From NCBI RefSeq assembly GCF_040546275.1, contig NZ_JBEPNO010000001.1, forward strand, positions 558,001-622,000: a stretch of DNA of 64,000 nucleotides, given 5' to 3'. Numbering within the stretch: the first letter of the stretch is position 1; each line of letters begins with the position of its first letter. Position numbers and translations under genes: made by a program. The notes beneath the pieces were generated by a model. That model was not told the DNA's origin and searched no databases. It saw nothing but the letters and a program-made list of their open reading frames with translations. This DNA is from Nakamurella sp040546275. GTDB lineage: Bacteria > Actinomycetota > Actinomycetes > Mycobacteriales > Nakamurellaceae. Positions 54,291 through 63,406 of the stretch are shown one piece after another.

Positions 54291-55982
54291 ATGAGCGTCA
54301 CGAATCGCACCGCGAAGCGTTTCCGTCTGCTCACTGCAGCGTTCGTCGGCGGCCTCCTGGTGCTGTCGGCCTGTTCGGCCGGGCAGTCGGTCACCCCGAC
54401 CTCGTCGAGTTCGACTCCGGCCGCGACCTCCTCCTCGTCCGGTTCGGTAGGCACAAGTTCTGCCGCAACAGGTTCCGGTGCCAGTTCCGGCCCGGCAACG
54501 TCCGGACCTGGCAGCACGGTTGCCCCGACCACGGCGGCCCCGGTGTCCGACGCCTCGCTGTCCATCGGGTTCATCCTCGAGCCGTCCAGTCTCGACTTCA
54601 CCCAGGCTGACGGCGCAGCCATTCCGCAGGTGCTCTTGACCAACGTGTACGAGACGCTGGTCAAGCTCGACCAGAGCGGGACGATCATGCCGAGCCTGGC
54701 GCAGAAGTGGACGGTCTCGCCGGACGGCAAGACGTACACGTTCACGCTGCACTCGGGGGTCAAGTTCTCCGACGGGGCCGCCTTCACCGCGGACGACGCG
54801 AAGTTCTCCATCGACCGGGTCACCACGGCGTGGAAGCCGGTGGCCTACCGCGCGCAGATGGCCGAGGCCGCGTCCGCCGACATCAAGAACGTCGTCATCG
54901 CCTCCACCACCGTGGTGTCGCCGACGGTGTTCAAGGTCGTGCTGGCCAAGCCGAGCAACTCCTGGCTGTTCAACCTGACCGGTCGGGCCGGCGCGATGTT
55001 CTCCCGGACCGGGGTGGCCGATCTGGCGAACAAACCGATCGGCACCGGGCCCTACACCTTCCAGACCTGGAATCGTGGTGACTCGATCGTGTTGGCGCGC
55101 AACGACTCCTACTGGGGGACGAAGCCCTCGGTGAAGACGGTCACCTTCAAGTACTTCAGTGATCCGGTCGCGATGAACAACGCCCTGCTGACCGGCGGCA
55201 TCCAGGTGGTCTCCACGGTCCAGACCCCGCAGGCCCTCGGCCAGTTCAAGACGGGTGACAAGTACCAGATCATCGAGGGCGCCACCGATGGCGAGGTGCA
55301 GATGACCCTCAACGACGGCAAGGCACCGCTGAACGACGTCCGGGTACGGCAGGCCATCAACTACGCCATCGACAAGAAGGCGATCCTGCAGAACGCCTGG
55401 GCCGGTTACGGAACCGTCATCGGCTCCCACGAATCGCCGAACGATCCGTGGTTCGTCGACGAGGCCGACAAGTATCCGCACGACGTCGCGAAGGCCAAGG
55501 CGCTGCTGGCCGCGGCCGGTCGGTCGAACCTGACGTTGAACCTGGCGCTGCCGCCGGTGCCGTACGCCACCGCGGCCGCGCCGATCATCATCTCCGAGCT
55601 CGCCGAGGCCGGCATCACGGTCAAGGCCACCAACGTGACGTTCCCGGTCTGGCTCGACCAGGTCTTCAGCAAGGCCGACTACGACATGACGATCATCAAC
55701 CACGTCGAGCCGCGGGACATCGGGGCGCTGTGGGCCAACCCGACCTACTACACCCGCTACCACAACCCCGCGGTGGCCAAGCTGCTGGCCGACGGCGACG
55801 CCGGGACCCCGACGGAGTTCATCGCCGACTACAAGAAGGCCGTCGTGCTGCTCGCCGACGACGCGGCCGCCGCCTGGCTCTGGTCGTTCCCGAACCTGAT
55901 CGTGGCGGACTCGAACGTCAAGGGGCTACCGAAGAACGCCGTCGGCGAGGCGTTCGTGCTCGCCGGTCTCTCGGTGGGCTGA
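54291..55982 (+). CDS. Peptide/nickel-type ABC transporter substrate-binding lipoprotein
   Basis: Extracytoplasmic solute-binding lipoprotein of the SBP_bac_5 (DppA/OppA) family, 563 residues. The signal peptide ends in the lipobox VLSAC (Cys about residue 28). A Ser/Thr/Gly linker runs to residue 85. The binding domain has DASLSIGFILEPSSLDFTQADG, LAQKWTVSPDGKTYTFTLHSGVKFSDGAAFTADD and GTGPYTFQTWNRGDSIVLARNDSYWG. It is the first gene of an eight-gene operon (GAGAGG before ATG 54291). The substrate is unknown; the linked hydrolases suggest a peptide or amide. Confidence 0.92.
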   Translation: MSVTNRTAKRFRLLTAAFVGGLLVLSACSAGQSVTPTSSSSTPAATSSSSGSVGTSSAATGSGASSGPATSGPGSTVAPTTAAPVSDASLSIGFILEPSSLDFTQADGAAIPQVLLTNVYETLVKLDQSGTIMPSLAQKWTVSPDGKTYTFTLHSGVKFSDGAAFTADDAKFSIDRVTTAWKPVAYRAQMAEAASADIKNVVIASTTVVSPTVFKVVLAKPSNSWLFNLTGRAGAMFSRTGVADLANKPIGTGPYTFQTWNRGDSIVLARNDSYWGTKPSVKTVTFKYFSDPVAMNNALLTGGIQVVSTVQTPQALGQFKTGDKYQIIEGATDGEVQMTLNDGKAPLNDVRVRQAINYAIDKKAILQNAWAGYGTVIGSHESPNDPWFVDEADKYPHDVAKAKALLAAAGRSNLTLNLALPPVPYATAAAPIIISELAEAGITVKATNVTFPVWLDQVFSKADYDMTIINHVEPRDIGALWANPTYYTRYHNPAVAKLLADGDAGTPTEFIADYKKAVVLLADDAAAAWLWSFPNLIVADSNVKGLPKNAVGEAFVLAGLSVG

Positions 55983-55989
55983 TCGTAGG

Positions 55990-56931
55990 GTGCTCTGGCG
56001 AATCGTCCGACGTCTGCTGGTCTTCCTGGCCAGCGTGGTGGTGGCCTCGATCGCGGTGTTCTGGCTGCTGTCCGGGCTCGGTGATCCGGCCCGGATTGCC
56101 CTCGGCACGTCGGCCACCGACCAGAGTGTCGCGGAACTCCGCGGCCAGATGGGGCTCGACCGGCCGCTGGTCGCGCAGTACCTGTCCTGGGCGCAGGGCG
56201 CCGTGCACGGCCAGTTCGGCAACTCGTTCGTGAGCAAGGCGGCCATCGGTCCGCAGTTGTTCGACCGGTTGTCCGTGACGCTGTGGCTGGTCGCCGGGGC
56301 GATGGTGATCTCGCTGATCATCGCGTTGCCGCTTGGTCTCTTCAGCGCGCTGTGGCACCGACGGGCCGCCGGCTGGATCATCTCCGGGATTACTCAACTC
56401 GGCGTGGCGGTACCCGCCTTCCTGGTCGGCATCCTGGCCGTCGCGGTGTTCGCGGTGAAGCTCGGGTGGCTTCCGTCCGGTGGATACGCGGTGCCGGCCG
56501 CCGACCCCGTCGGCTTCCTGCAGCACATGGTGCTGCCGTGGTGCTCGCTCGGCCTGGTGCAGGGCGCGGTGCTCACCCGCTACGTCCGCTCCGCGGTGCT
56601 CGACGAGATGGGCCAGGACTATCTGCGTACCGCCCGGTCCAAGGGGCTGACGCCGTTCCAGGCGCTGCTGCGCCACGGCGTCCGCAACGCCTCGATCCCC
56701 GTCCTGACGGTGCTCGGCGTGCAACTGGTGACGATCCTGGTCGGCGCCGTGGTCGTCGAGCAGGTGTTCGTCATCCCCGGGATCGGATCGTGGCTGGTCA
56801 AGTCGGTCGGTGACCAGGACACCCTGCAGGTCCAGGCGATCGTGATGACGCTGGTGGCCATCGCGCTGGCCGTGTCGTTCGTGATCGACGTCCTCTACAG
56901 CCTGATAGATCCGAGGTTGCGACAGCGATGA
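55990..56931 (+). CDS. ABC transporter permease, DppB type
   Basis: First permease of the peptide importer, 313 residues from GTG 55990. Six helices begin with VRRLLVFLASVVVASIAVFWLLSGL. The EAA loop is YVRSAVLDEMGQDYLRTARSKGLTPFQALLRHGVRNASIPVLT. The family GDP and PL(V)xQY motifs are present (GLGDPAR, LDRPLVAQYLSW). It lies eight bases after the lipoprotein gene and overlaps the second permease by 4 nt. Confidence 0.93.
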   Translation: MLWRIVRRLLVFLASVVVASIAVFWLLSGLGDPARIALGTSATDQSVAELRGQMGLDRPLVAQYLSWAQGAVHGQFGNSFVSKAAIGPQLFDRLSVTLWLVAGAMVISLIIALPLGLFSALWHRRAAGWIISGITQLGVAVPAFLVGILAVAVFAVKLGWLPSGGYAVPAADPVGFLQHMVLPWCSLGLVQGAVLTRYVRSAVLDEMGQDYLRTARSKGLTPFQALLRHGVRNASIPVLTVLGVQLVTILVGAVVVEQVFVIPGIGSWLVKSVGDQDTLQVQAIVMTLVAIALAVSFVIDVLYSLIDPRLRQR

Positions 56932-57770
56932 CCGACCGGAAAATCGAACGCGGGCAGCGGCTCTCGCCGACCCTGCTGATCGGCGGCACCATCGTCGCGG
57001 CGATCGTGCTGGTCGCCGTGGTCAGCTTCTTCTGGACACCGTGGTCGACGATCCACACCGACGTGAACTACCCGGCTGCCGGCCCCGGTACCGCCGGGCA
57101 CTTCCTGGGCACCGACACCCGCGGCCGGGACATCGCCTCGCTGCTGATGGCCGGTTCCCGGACCACCCTGTACGTCGGGATCCTCGCCGTCGGCATCGCC
57201 GCGGTGATCGGTACACCGCTGGGCATCCTGGCCGGCATGGTCCGCCGGGGTCCGGCCGAGTTGCTGATGCGCGTCACCGACCTGATGCTGGCCTTCCCGG
57301 CGCTGCTGCTGGCGCTGGTCTTCGCCACCATCTGGGGAAGCTCGCTGACCACTGCGATGACGGCGATCGGCGTCGCGAGCATCCCGTCGTTCATCCGGGT
57401 CGTCCGGTCCGGGACCGTGGTGGTGATGACCACCGACTACGTGCAGGCTGCGAGGGTCGCCGGCCGCCGGCGATTCGCGATTGCCGCCCGGCACGTGCTG
57501 CCGAACGTGATGGGGTTGGTGATCGTCCAGGTCTCGGTCTCCTATGCCATCGCGATCCTCGCCGAGGCCGCGCTGTCCTACCTCGGGCTCGGGGCCGGGC
57601 CGACCACCGCGTCCTGGGGACGGATGCTCTACGAGAACAGCGCAGCGCTGACCTACGCCCCGGTCATCCTGATCTGGCCGGGCCTGGCCATCGCGCTCGC
57701 GGTCCTCGGGTTCAACCTGCTCGGCGACGGACTGCGCGACCGCCTCGATCCCCGGCTGGCGGGCCGATGA
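56928..57770 (+). CDS. ABC transporter permease, DppC type
   Basis: Second permease of the importer, 280 residues. The DppC marks are HFLGTDTRGRDIASLLMAGSRTTLYVG (about residue 55) and the EAA loop DYVQAARVAGRRRFAIAARHVLPNVMGLVIV. It ends with the family GDGLRDRLDPRL. It overlaps both neighbours by 4 nt (ATGA). It has the usual N-terminal helix before the extracytoplasmic loop. Confidence 0.93.
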   Translation: MTDRKIERGQRLSPTLLIGGTIVAAIVLVAVVSFFWTPWSTIHTDVNYPAAGPGTAGHFLGTDTRGRDIASLLMAGSRTTLYVGILAVGIAAVIGTPLGILAGMVRRGPAELLMRVTDLMLAFPALLLALVFATIWGSSLTTAMTAIGVASIPSFIRVVRSGTVVVMTTDYVQAARVAGRRRFAIAARHVLPNVMGLVIVQVSVSYAIAILAEAALSYLGLGAGPTTASWGRMLYENSAALTYAPVILIWPGLAIALAVLGFNLLGDGLRDRLDPRLAGR

Positions 57771-58588
57771 CGACAGGCGCGCTGCTCACCGTCGACCACC
57801 TGAGCATCGCGGTCGGGTCGACGGAACTGGTCAACGACGTCTCGTTCGTCATCGAGCGGGACGAGCGGTTGGGCATCATCGGCGCATCCGGTTCGGGCAA
57901 GACCCTGACGTGCCTGGCGGTGGCGGGTCTGTTGCCCGACGGTCTGAAGGCGACCGGCTCGGTGCACCTGGACGGCGTGCACACCGACCTCGCCCACGGC
58001 GCGGAACGGCAACTCGCCCGGGTCAGGGGACTGCGGATCGGCACCGTCTTCCAGGAGCCGATGACGGCGCTCAACCCGACCATGACGATCGGCCGGCAGG
58101 TCGCCGAGGTGATGGTCCGGCATCGGATGAAGACTCGGAAAGCAGCCAGGGCAACCACTCTCGAGTTGTTGACCAGTACCGGCCTGCCCGACCCGGAACG
58201 GATGGCCCGGTCGTACCCGCACCAGCTGTCCGGCGTGCAGCGGCAGCGGGTGGTGCTGGCGATCGCCATCGCGAACGGCCCCGACCTGTTGATCTGCGAC
58301 GAGCCGACCACCGCCCTCGACGTCACGGTGCAGGCCAGGGTGCTGGAGCTGATCGCGCAGCAGAGCCGCGCGGTCCGGGCGGCCCTGCTGTTCATCTCGC
58401 ACGACCTGGCCGTGGTGGCGTCGATCTGCGACCGGGTGCTGGTGATGTGGCAGGGCCGGATCGTCGAGCAGGGCAGTGTGATCGACGTGCTCAGCGACCC
58501 GCAGCATCCGCACACCCGCCAACTGCTGGCCGACTCCGACCTGTCCGTCCCGGATACCTTGCCGGCGACTGTCGAGGATCTTGGATGA
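57767..58588 (+). CDS. ABC transporter ATP-binding protein, DppD type, with altered signature
   Basis: First ATPase of the importer, 273 residues. It has Walker A GASGSGKTLTCLAVAGLL, the Q-loop TVFQEPMTALNPTMTIGRQ, Walker B LLICDEPTTALDVTVQ and the switch His LFISHDLAVV. The signature reads QLSGVQRQRV: the second glycine of LSGGQ is valine, which is rare. It lacks the DppD-type C-terminal Cys cluster and is shorter than typical DppD (about 330). It overlaps both neighbours by 4 nt. Confidence 0.92.
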   Translation: MTTGALLTVDHLSIAVGSTELVNDVSFVIERDERLGIIGASGSGKTLTCLAVAGLLPDGLKATGSVHLDGVHTDLAHGAERQLARVRGLRIGTVFQEPMTALNPTMTIGRQVAEVMVRHRMKTRKAARATTLELLTSTGLPDPERMARSYPHQLSGVQRQRVVLAIAIANGPDLLICDEPTTALDVTVQARVLELIAQQSRAVRAALLFISHDLAVVASICDRVLVMWQGRIVEQGSVIDVLSDPQHPHTRQLLADSDLSVPDTLPATVEDLG

Positions 58589-59493
58589 ACAGCCCTGCCT
58601 CGCCCGTCGAGACCGATGACTCGTTGCACCCGGCCGTCGAGATCACCGATGTGTGGCGGCGTTTTACCCGCCCGAAGTCGTCCCCGTTCGCGAGGACCAG
58701 CACGGTCGACGCGCTGGCGGACGTCAGCCTGTCCATCCCGCGCGGGTCGCGTTTCGGGATCGTCGGGGAGTCCGGATCGGGGAAGACCACGCTGATGCGG
58801 CTGATCGCCGGGCTCGACCAGGCGACCAGCGGAACGGTGAAGGTCGGCGGCACCGATCTGACCGGGTTGCGGGAGGGCCAACTGGGGTTTCTCCGCAAGA
58901 GCCTGCAGATCGTCTTCCAGGATCCGATGGGTTCGCTCGATCCGCGGATGCGGGTCCGCAACATCGTCGCCGAACCGTTGCAGGTACAGGGGATCAGGGA
59001 CGTCGACGCGGCGGTCGCCACCGCCCTCGAGCAGGTGGGTCTACCGCCCGACGCCGGTCGCCGTTACCCCCACCAGTTCTCCGGGGGACAGCGTCAGCGC
59101 ATCTCGATCGCCAGGGCGATCGCGCCGGAACCGGAGATCCTGCTGGCCGACGAGGCGGTGTCGGCGCTGGACGTCACGGTGCGGGCGCAGATTCTGGCCC
59201 TGCTGGAATCCATTGCGATGGAACGGCAACTGACGTTGATCTTCGTCTCCCACGATCTGGCCGTGGTGCGGCGGGTGTGTGACCAGGTGGCCGTCCTGCA
59301 GAACGGTCGGCTGATCGAGACCGGGCCGACCGAGTCGTTGTACCGCTCTCCGCAGCAGCGGTACACCCGCGAGTTGCTGGCCGCCGTGCCCACCCTGGCC
59401 AAGAGTCTGGCCGCGGCCGGGGCCAGGCAGAGCGCCCGGGGCGCGGGAGTCACCTCAGCCGATTCAACCGATGAGGCAGGATCGACCGCATGA
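58585..59493 (+). CDS. ABC transporter ATP-binding protein, DppF type
   Basis: Second ATPase of the importer, 302 residues. It has Walker A GESGSGKTTLMRLIAGL, the Q-loop IVFQDPMGSLDPRMRV, the canonical signature QFSGGQRQRISIARAI and Walker B ILLADEAVSALDVTVRAQ. The D-loop and the switch His FVSHDLAVVRRV follow. The C-terminal part (LYRSPQQRYTRELLAAVP) is the oligopeptide-binding subfamily tail. It starts at ATG 58585, overlapping the stop of the first ATPase, and overlaps the M20 gene by 4 nt. Confidence 0.93.
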   Translation: MNSPASPVETDDSLHPAVEITDVWRRFTRPKSSPFARTSTVDALADVSLSIPRGSRFGIVGESGSGKTTLMRLIAGLDQATSGTVKVGGTDLTGLREGQLGFLRKSLQIVFQDPMGSLDPRMRVRNIVAEPLQVQGIRDVDAAVATALEQVGLPPDAGRRYPHQFSGGQRQRISIARAIAPEPEILLADEAVSALDVTVRAQILALLESIAMERQLTLIFVSHDLAVVRRVCDQVAVLQNGRLIETGPTESLYRSPQQRYTRELLAAVPTLAKSLAAAGARQSARGAGVTSADSTDEAGSTA

Positions 59494-60773
59494 CAGACCC
59501 GATCGCCGACGACGGTGCGCCGTATCCCGACAGCCCGTCGTCCTCCGACAGCCCGCTCGTGCGCGACGCTGCCACGGCAGTCGTGGAGCTGACCCAGGCC
59601 CTCGTCCGGCTGCCAACGTTCGTCCGCGCCGACGGTGACGACGTGGAACGGCCGGCCTCCGAGCTCGTCGCCCAGGTGATGCGTGGCTTCGGCTGGGACG
59701 TCATGGTCGAGGAGATCGCCACCGGGCGGACCAACGTGGTGGCGGTGATCAACGGCAGCGGTCCCGGGCGCACCCTGATGTTCGAGGGTCACCTGGACGT
59801 CGTCACCCCGGGCGATGTGGACAGCTGGTCGTTCCCGCCGTTCTCCGGTGACATCGTCGACGGCCGGTTGCTCGGCCGTGGTTCGGCCGACATGAAGGCC
59901 GGGGTGGCGGCGATGATCCACGCGGCCCGGGCCACCGAGATGACCGGCTTCAGCGGCCGCATCATCGTCGCGGCGCTGGCCGACGAGGAGGGAATGATGC
60001 TGGGCGTCAAGCACTTCGCCGCCTCCGAGCTGGCCGGGTCCGGCATCGACGGCGTCATCGTCTGCGAGCCCGAGGGCGGCGAGGTCTGCGCCGTCGCCAA
60101 GGGGGCGATCCGGCTCCGCATCGACCTGCAGGGCGTGATGGCGCACGGCGCGATGCCGCACCAGGGCCGGAACCCGCTGCCCGCGATGGGTTCCCTGCTG
60201 ATGGGGCTGTCGGAGCTGGAGCGTCAGGTGGCCGAATCGGTCGGCACCCATCCGCACCTCGGCGACTTCTACCTGACCCCGACGGTGCTGGCCGCCGGCG
60301 AGCCGACCCAGATCAACGTCATCCCGGCCTCCGCGTCGGTGTATCTGGACATCCGCACCATCCCGGCCGTCGGCCACCAGGGTCTGCTGCACCTGATCAC
60401 CCGGCTCGCGGAGCAGATCGCCGACGACGCCGGCCTCACCGTCGCCATCACCGTCATCGACGACCGGCCACCGGTCGACACCCCCGAGGACTCGCCGATC
60501 GTCCGGGCCCTGGTCCAGGCCCACGAATCGATGACCGAGACGCCGGCGGTGATGGGCGGGGTACCCGGGACGACCGACGGCACCATCCTGACCAGGGATG
60601 CCGGCCTGCAGACCGTGGTCTACGGCCCAGGTGGGAAGTGGATCGCCCACACGAAGGACGAGTACGTCGACGTGTCCGACATCATCAGCTGCTTCGGGGT
60701 CTACGCGCTGGCTGCCCGCATCTTCCTGGCCGAGCCCGGTCGGCCTGCCGATTCGGCGGATCCGAACCGGTGA
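59490..60773 (+). CDS. M20-family metallo-amidohydrolase (ArgE/DapE-like)
   Basis: Zinc peptidase or deacylase, 427 residues. Metal ligands are visible in LMFEGHLDVVTPGD (His/Asp near residue 100), GRGSADMKAGVAAM (Asp), ALADEEGMML (catalytic Glu pair) and VCEPEG. The far His lies in KWIAHTKDEYVDV. The dimerisation domain is at about 210-325. It resembles ArgE/DapE-type acyl-amino-acid hydrolases and M20 peptidases; the exact substrate cannot be told. It is coupled at both ends by 4-nt overlaps, so it probably processes what the transporter imports. Confidence 0.9.
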   Translation: MTDPIADDGAPYPDSPSSSDSPLVRDAATAVVELTQALVRLPTFVRADGDDVERPASELVAQVMRGFGWDVMVEEIATGRTNVVAVINGSGPGRTLMFEGHLDVVTPGDVDSWSFPPFSGDIVDGRLLGRGSADMKAGVAAMIHAARATEMTGFSGRIIVAALADEEGMMLGVKHFAASELAGSGIDGVIVCEPEGGEVCAVAKGAIRLRIDLQGVMAHGAMPHQGRNPLPAMGSLLMGLSELERQVAESVGTHPHLGDFYLTPTVLAAGEPTQINVIPASASVYLDIRTIPAVGHQGLLHLITRLAEQIADDAGLTVAITVIDDRPPVDTPEDSPIVRALVQAHESMTETPAVMGGVPGTTDGTILTRDAGLQTVVYGPGGKWIAHTKDEYVDVSDIISCFGVYALAARIFLAEPGRPADSADPNR

Positions 60774-61846
60774 TCGGCTACCCGGCCGGTCCGGGCAACG
60801 CGCTGACCGACGTCTCAGGGCTCCGAATCGGCCACCACGAACGGACCGACGGCGGCTATCTGAGCGGTACGACGGTGATCCTGGCGCCCGACGATGGCAT
60901 GGTCGCCGGGGTCGATGTACGCGGCGGGGCGCCGGGGACGCGGGAGACGGACCTGTTGCACCCCACCGCATCCCCGAGGCTGATAAACGCCATCGTGCTG
61001 ACCGGGGGGAGTGCCTTCGGGCTGTCGGCTGCGTCCGGCGTCACCGATGCACTCGCCGCCCGCGGCGTCGGCTTCGCCGTCGGACCGCCCGGTGCGGTGG
61101 TGCCGATCGTTCCGGGCGCGGTGCTGTTCGATCTGGGCCGCGGGGGTGATTTCACCAAGCGCCCCGGCCCGGAGTTCGGGCTCGGCGCGGTGACCGCAGC
61201 TCTGCGGAACGGCCCCGACACCCGGATGGGTCCGGTGGGCGCAGGGTCCGGCGCTGTCACCGCCGGGATCAAGGGCGGCGTCGGGACCGCGTCCGCGGTG
61301 ACGCCCGACGGGATCGTGGTGGCGGCGCTGGTGGTGGCCAATGCGGTCGGCTGCCCCGTCGATCCACGCAACGGCGAGTTGCTCGGGGCCCGCAACCTGC
61401 GCCCGGAGGACTTCCCGGGACTGCGGATCCCGACGACTGCGGACCGGGATGCGCTGTTGCACGCCGTGATGAACACCGGGCCACACCTGCGGACCCCCGG
61501 CGGGCCTGCGCCCTCACCGGTCCAGAACACCTCGATCGGGATCATCGCGACCAACGCGACGCTGACCAGGGCGCAGTGCACCAAGATGGCCGGCACCGCG
61601 CACGACGGACTGGCCCGCGCGCTCAACCCGGTGCACACCCAGTTCGACGGCGACACGCTCTTCGCGGTCTCGACCGGGGCGGCTCCGGTCCCGGACGAGA
61701 TCGGGTTGCACCACATTCTCTGCGCAGCAGCGGATGTGGTGACCAGAGCCCTCGTGAGGGGCTTGCTGGCAGCACAATCGGTGACCACCGGAGGCGGGTC
61801 GTGGTCCAGCTACCTGGATCTCGCCCCGTCCGCCCGCGGCGGCTGA
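60770..61846 (+). CDS. P1 family (DmpA/NylC-type) self-processing hydrolase
   Basis: Ntn-like hydrolase of peptidase family P1/S58, 358 residues from GTG 60770. The N-terminal part has GNALTDVSGLRIGHHERTD and AIVLTGGSAFGLSAASGV, both family marks. The expected autocleavage site is Asn253-Thr254 in SPVQNTSIGIIATNATL, which would leave Thr254 as the N-terminal nucleophile. That is the Asn-Thr cleavage seen in NylC rather than the Gly-Ser of DmpA. Family members cut beta-peptides, N-terminal D- or L-residues, or omega-amino acid oligomers. It overlaps the M20 gene by 4 nt. Confidence 0.9.
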   Translation: MIGYPAGPGNALTDVSGLRIGHHERTDGGYLSGTTVILAPDDGMVAGVDVRGGAPGTRETDLLHPTASPRLINAIVLTGGSAFGLSAASGVTDALAARGVGFAVGPPGAVVPIVPGAVLFDLGRGGDFTKRPGPEFGLGAVTAALRNGPDTRMGPVGAGSGAVTAGIKGGVGTASAVTPDGIVVAALVVANAVGCPVDPRNGELLGARNLRPEDFPGLRIPTTADRDALLHAVMNTGPHLRTPGGPAPSPVQNTSIGIIATNATLTRAQCTKMAGTAHDGLARALNPVHTQFDGDTLFAVSTGAAPVPDEIGLHHILCAAADVVTRALVRGLLAAQSVTTGGGSWSSYLDLAPSARGG

Positions 61847-61933
61847 CCCGGTGGTCGACCGAACGGCCGAGGCAGTGGACGGGCCGGCGGCCGCGTCCGG
61901 GTCCACGGATCGCCTCGGACCCCGGATGGCAGA

Positions 61934-63406
61934 GTGGTGGGCGTGATCGACGACCGGATCCGCCCCCCTGACGGCTGCCTGCCCATCGGGGAAGGGTGGA
62001 GACCGGCCCCGAGGCAGGCGCCGGTCCTGTTTCCCTGGGACGGGAGCGTCGTCGCCAGTGCGCCGGTCGGAGACGTGGAACTGGCCCGGGCGGCGATCGA
62101 TGCGGCCTACGAGGCTCGACGAAGCGTGGCTGCGCTGTCCACCGGCACGAGAATGGCGGTGCTGCAACAGGTTGCAGAGATGCTGCACGAGAACGCCGGG
62201 CCGCTGGTCGAGCTGTTGATCTCCGAGACCGGCAAGCCCCGCACCGACTGCGAGGTCGAGGTGGCCCGCACCACCCTGACCTGGGAACTGGCCGCCCACG
62301 AACCGGCCCGGTTGCAGGGCGAGACCGTTCCGGTGGACTTCCTGCCCGGCGCGGAGTCGTTGATCGCCTCCTACACCCGTCGTCCGGCCGGGGTGGTGGT
62401 CGGCATCGCCGGTTTCAACTACCCGTTGCTGCTGGCATCGCACAAGATCGCCCCGGCCATCGCAGCGGGCTGCCCGGTGATCATCAAACCGGCGCCGGCG
62501 ACGCCGCTTTCGACCCTGTGTCTGGTGGCTGCCGTCCGTGTCGCCCTGGCCGCCGCCGGCGCCCCGTCGGTCGCTGTGCAGGCGGTGACCGGCGGCGCCG
62601 AGGTCGGCACCGAGCTCACCATCGACCCCCGGGTGGCGATCGTGTCGTTCACCGGATCGGCTGCTGTCGGCCATGCCATCGCCCGGGCCTGCGCACCCCG
62701 GCGGGCGCTGCTGGAACTGGGGTCGAATTCGGCGCTGATCGTCTGCGGCGACGCGGATCTCGCCGTGGCTGCGCGGGCCGTGGCCAGTGGCGGCTTCTAC
62801 GCGTCGGGACAGGCCTGCATCTCGGTCCAACGGGTCATCGTCGTCGCCGGCGTCTACCGGGAGTTCACCGAGCTGCTCCTTCAGGAAGTCGCCCGGGTCC
62901 AGGTCGGCGACCCACGTCTACCCACCGTCCGGGTGGCGCCGTTGATCAACGAGGCTGCTACCGACCGTGTCCTGCAGTGGATCTCGGACGCTGTGGTAGC
63001 CGGAGCCAAGAAATTGGCCGGTGGCCGGCGCGTCGGGCGGTGCCTCTCGCCGGCCATCCTGGCCGACGTCCCGGACGGCACCGGCCTCTGGGACGAGGAG
63101 GTCTTCGGTCCGGTGGTCGCCCTCCGGGTCGTCGCCGACTTCGACGAGGCGATCGAGGTGGCCAACCGCTCGCGTTACGGGCTGCAGGCCTCGGTCTTCA
63201 CCACCTCGCTCGCGCTGGCCCACCGCAGCATCGACGAACTGGAGGTCGGGGGAGTGATCGTCAACGAGGTACCCGGATTCCGGTCCGACGCCCTGGCCTA
63301 CGGCGGGGTGAAGGACTCGGGGATCGGCCGGGAGGGTCCCCGCTGGGCGGTTGCCGAGTACACCGTGACCCGGGCCGCCGTCATCCGGCCGGTGGCCGGC
63401 CGATGA
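61934..63406 (+). CDS. NAD(P)-dependent aldehyde dehydrogenase
   Basis: ALDH-superfamily enzyme, 490 residues from GTG 61934 (GTG 61943 is an alternative). The oxyanion Asn is in GIAGFNYPLLLASHKIAPAIAAGCPVIIKPA, the cofactor loop is FTGSAAVGHAIA and the catalytic Cys is in YASGQACISVQRVIV. The general-base Glu is in LLELGSNSALIV, where the usual LELGG has Ser. ISVQR after the Cys resembles the aldehyde dehydrogenases of semialdehyde and sulfolactaldehyde groups. It lies 87 bp after the P1 hydrolase and overlaps the SDR gene by 4 nt. Confidence 0.92.
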   Translation: MVGVIDDRIRPPDGCLPIGEGWRPAPRQAPVLFPWDGSVVASAPVGDVELARAAIDAAYEARRSVAALSTGTRMAVLQQVAEMLHENAGPLVELLISETGKPRTDCEVEVARTTLTWELAAHEPARLQGETVPVDFLPGAESLIASYTRRPAGVVVGIAGFNYPLLLASHKIAPAIAAGCPVIIKPAPATPLSTLCLVAAVRVALAAAGAPSVAVQAVTGGAEVGTELTIDPRVAIVSFTGSAAVGHAIARACAPRRALLELGSNSALIVCGDADLAVAARAVASGGFYASGQACISVQRVIVVAGVYREFTELLLQEVARVQVGDPRLPTVRVAPLINEAATDRVLQWISDAVVAGAKKLAGGRRVGRCLSPAILADVPDGTGLWDEEVFGPVVALRVVADFDEAIEVANRSRYGLQASVFTTSLALAHRSIDELEVGGVIVNEVPGFRSDALAYGGVKDSGIGREGPRWAVAEYTVTRAAVIRPVAGR

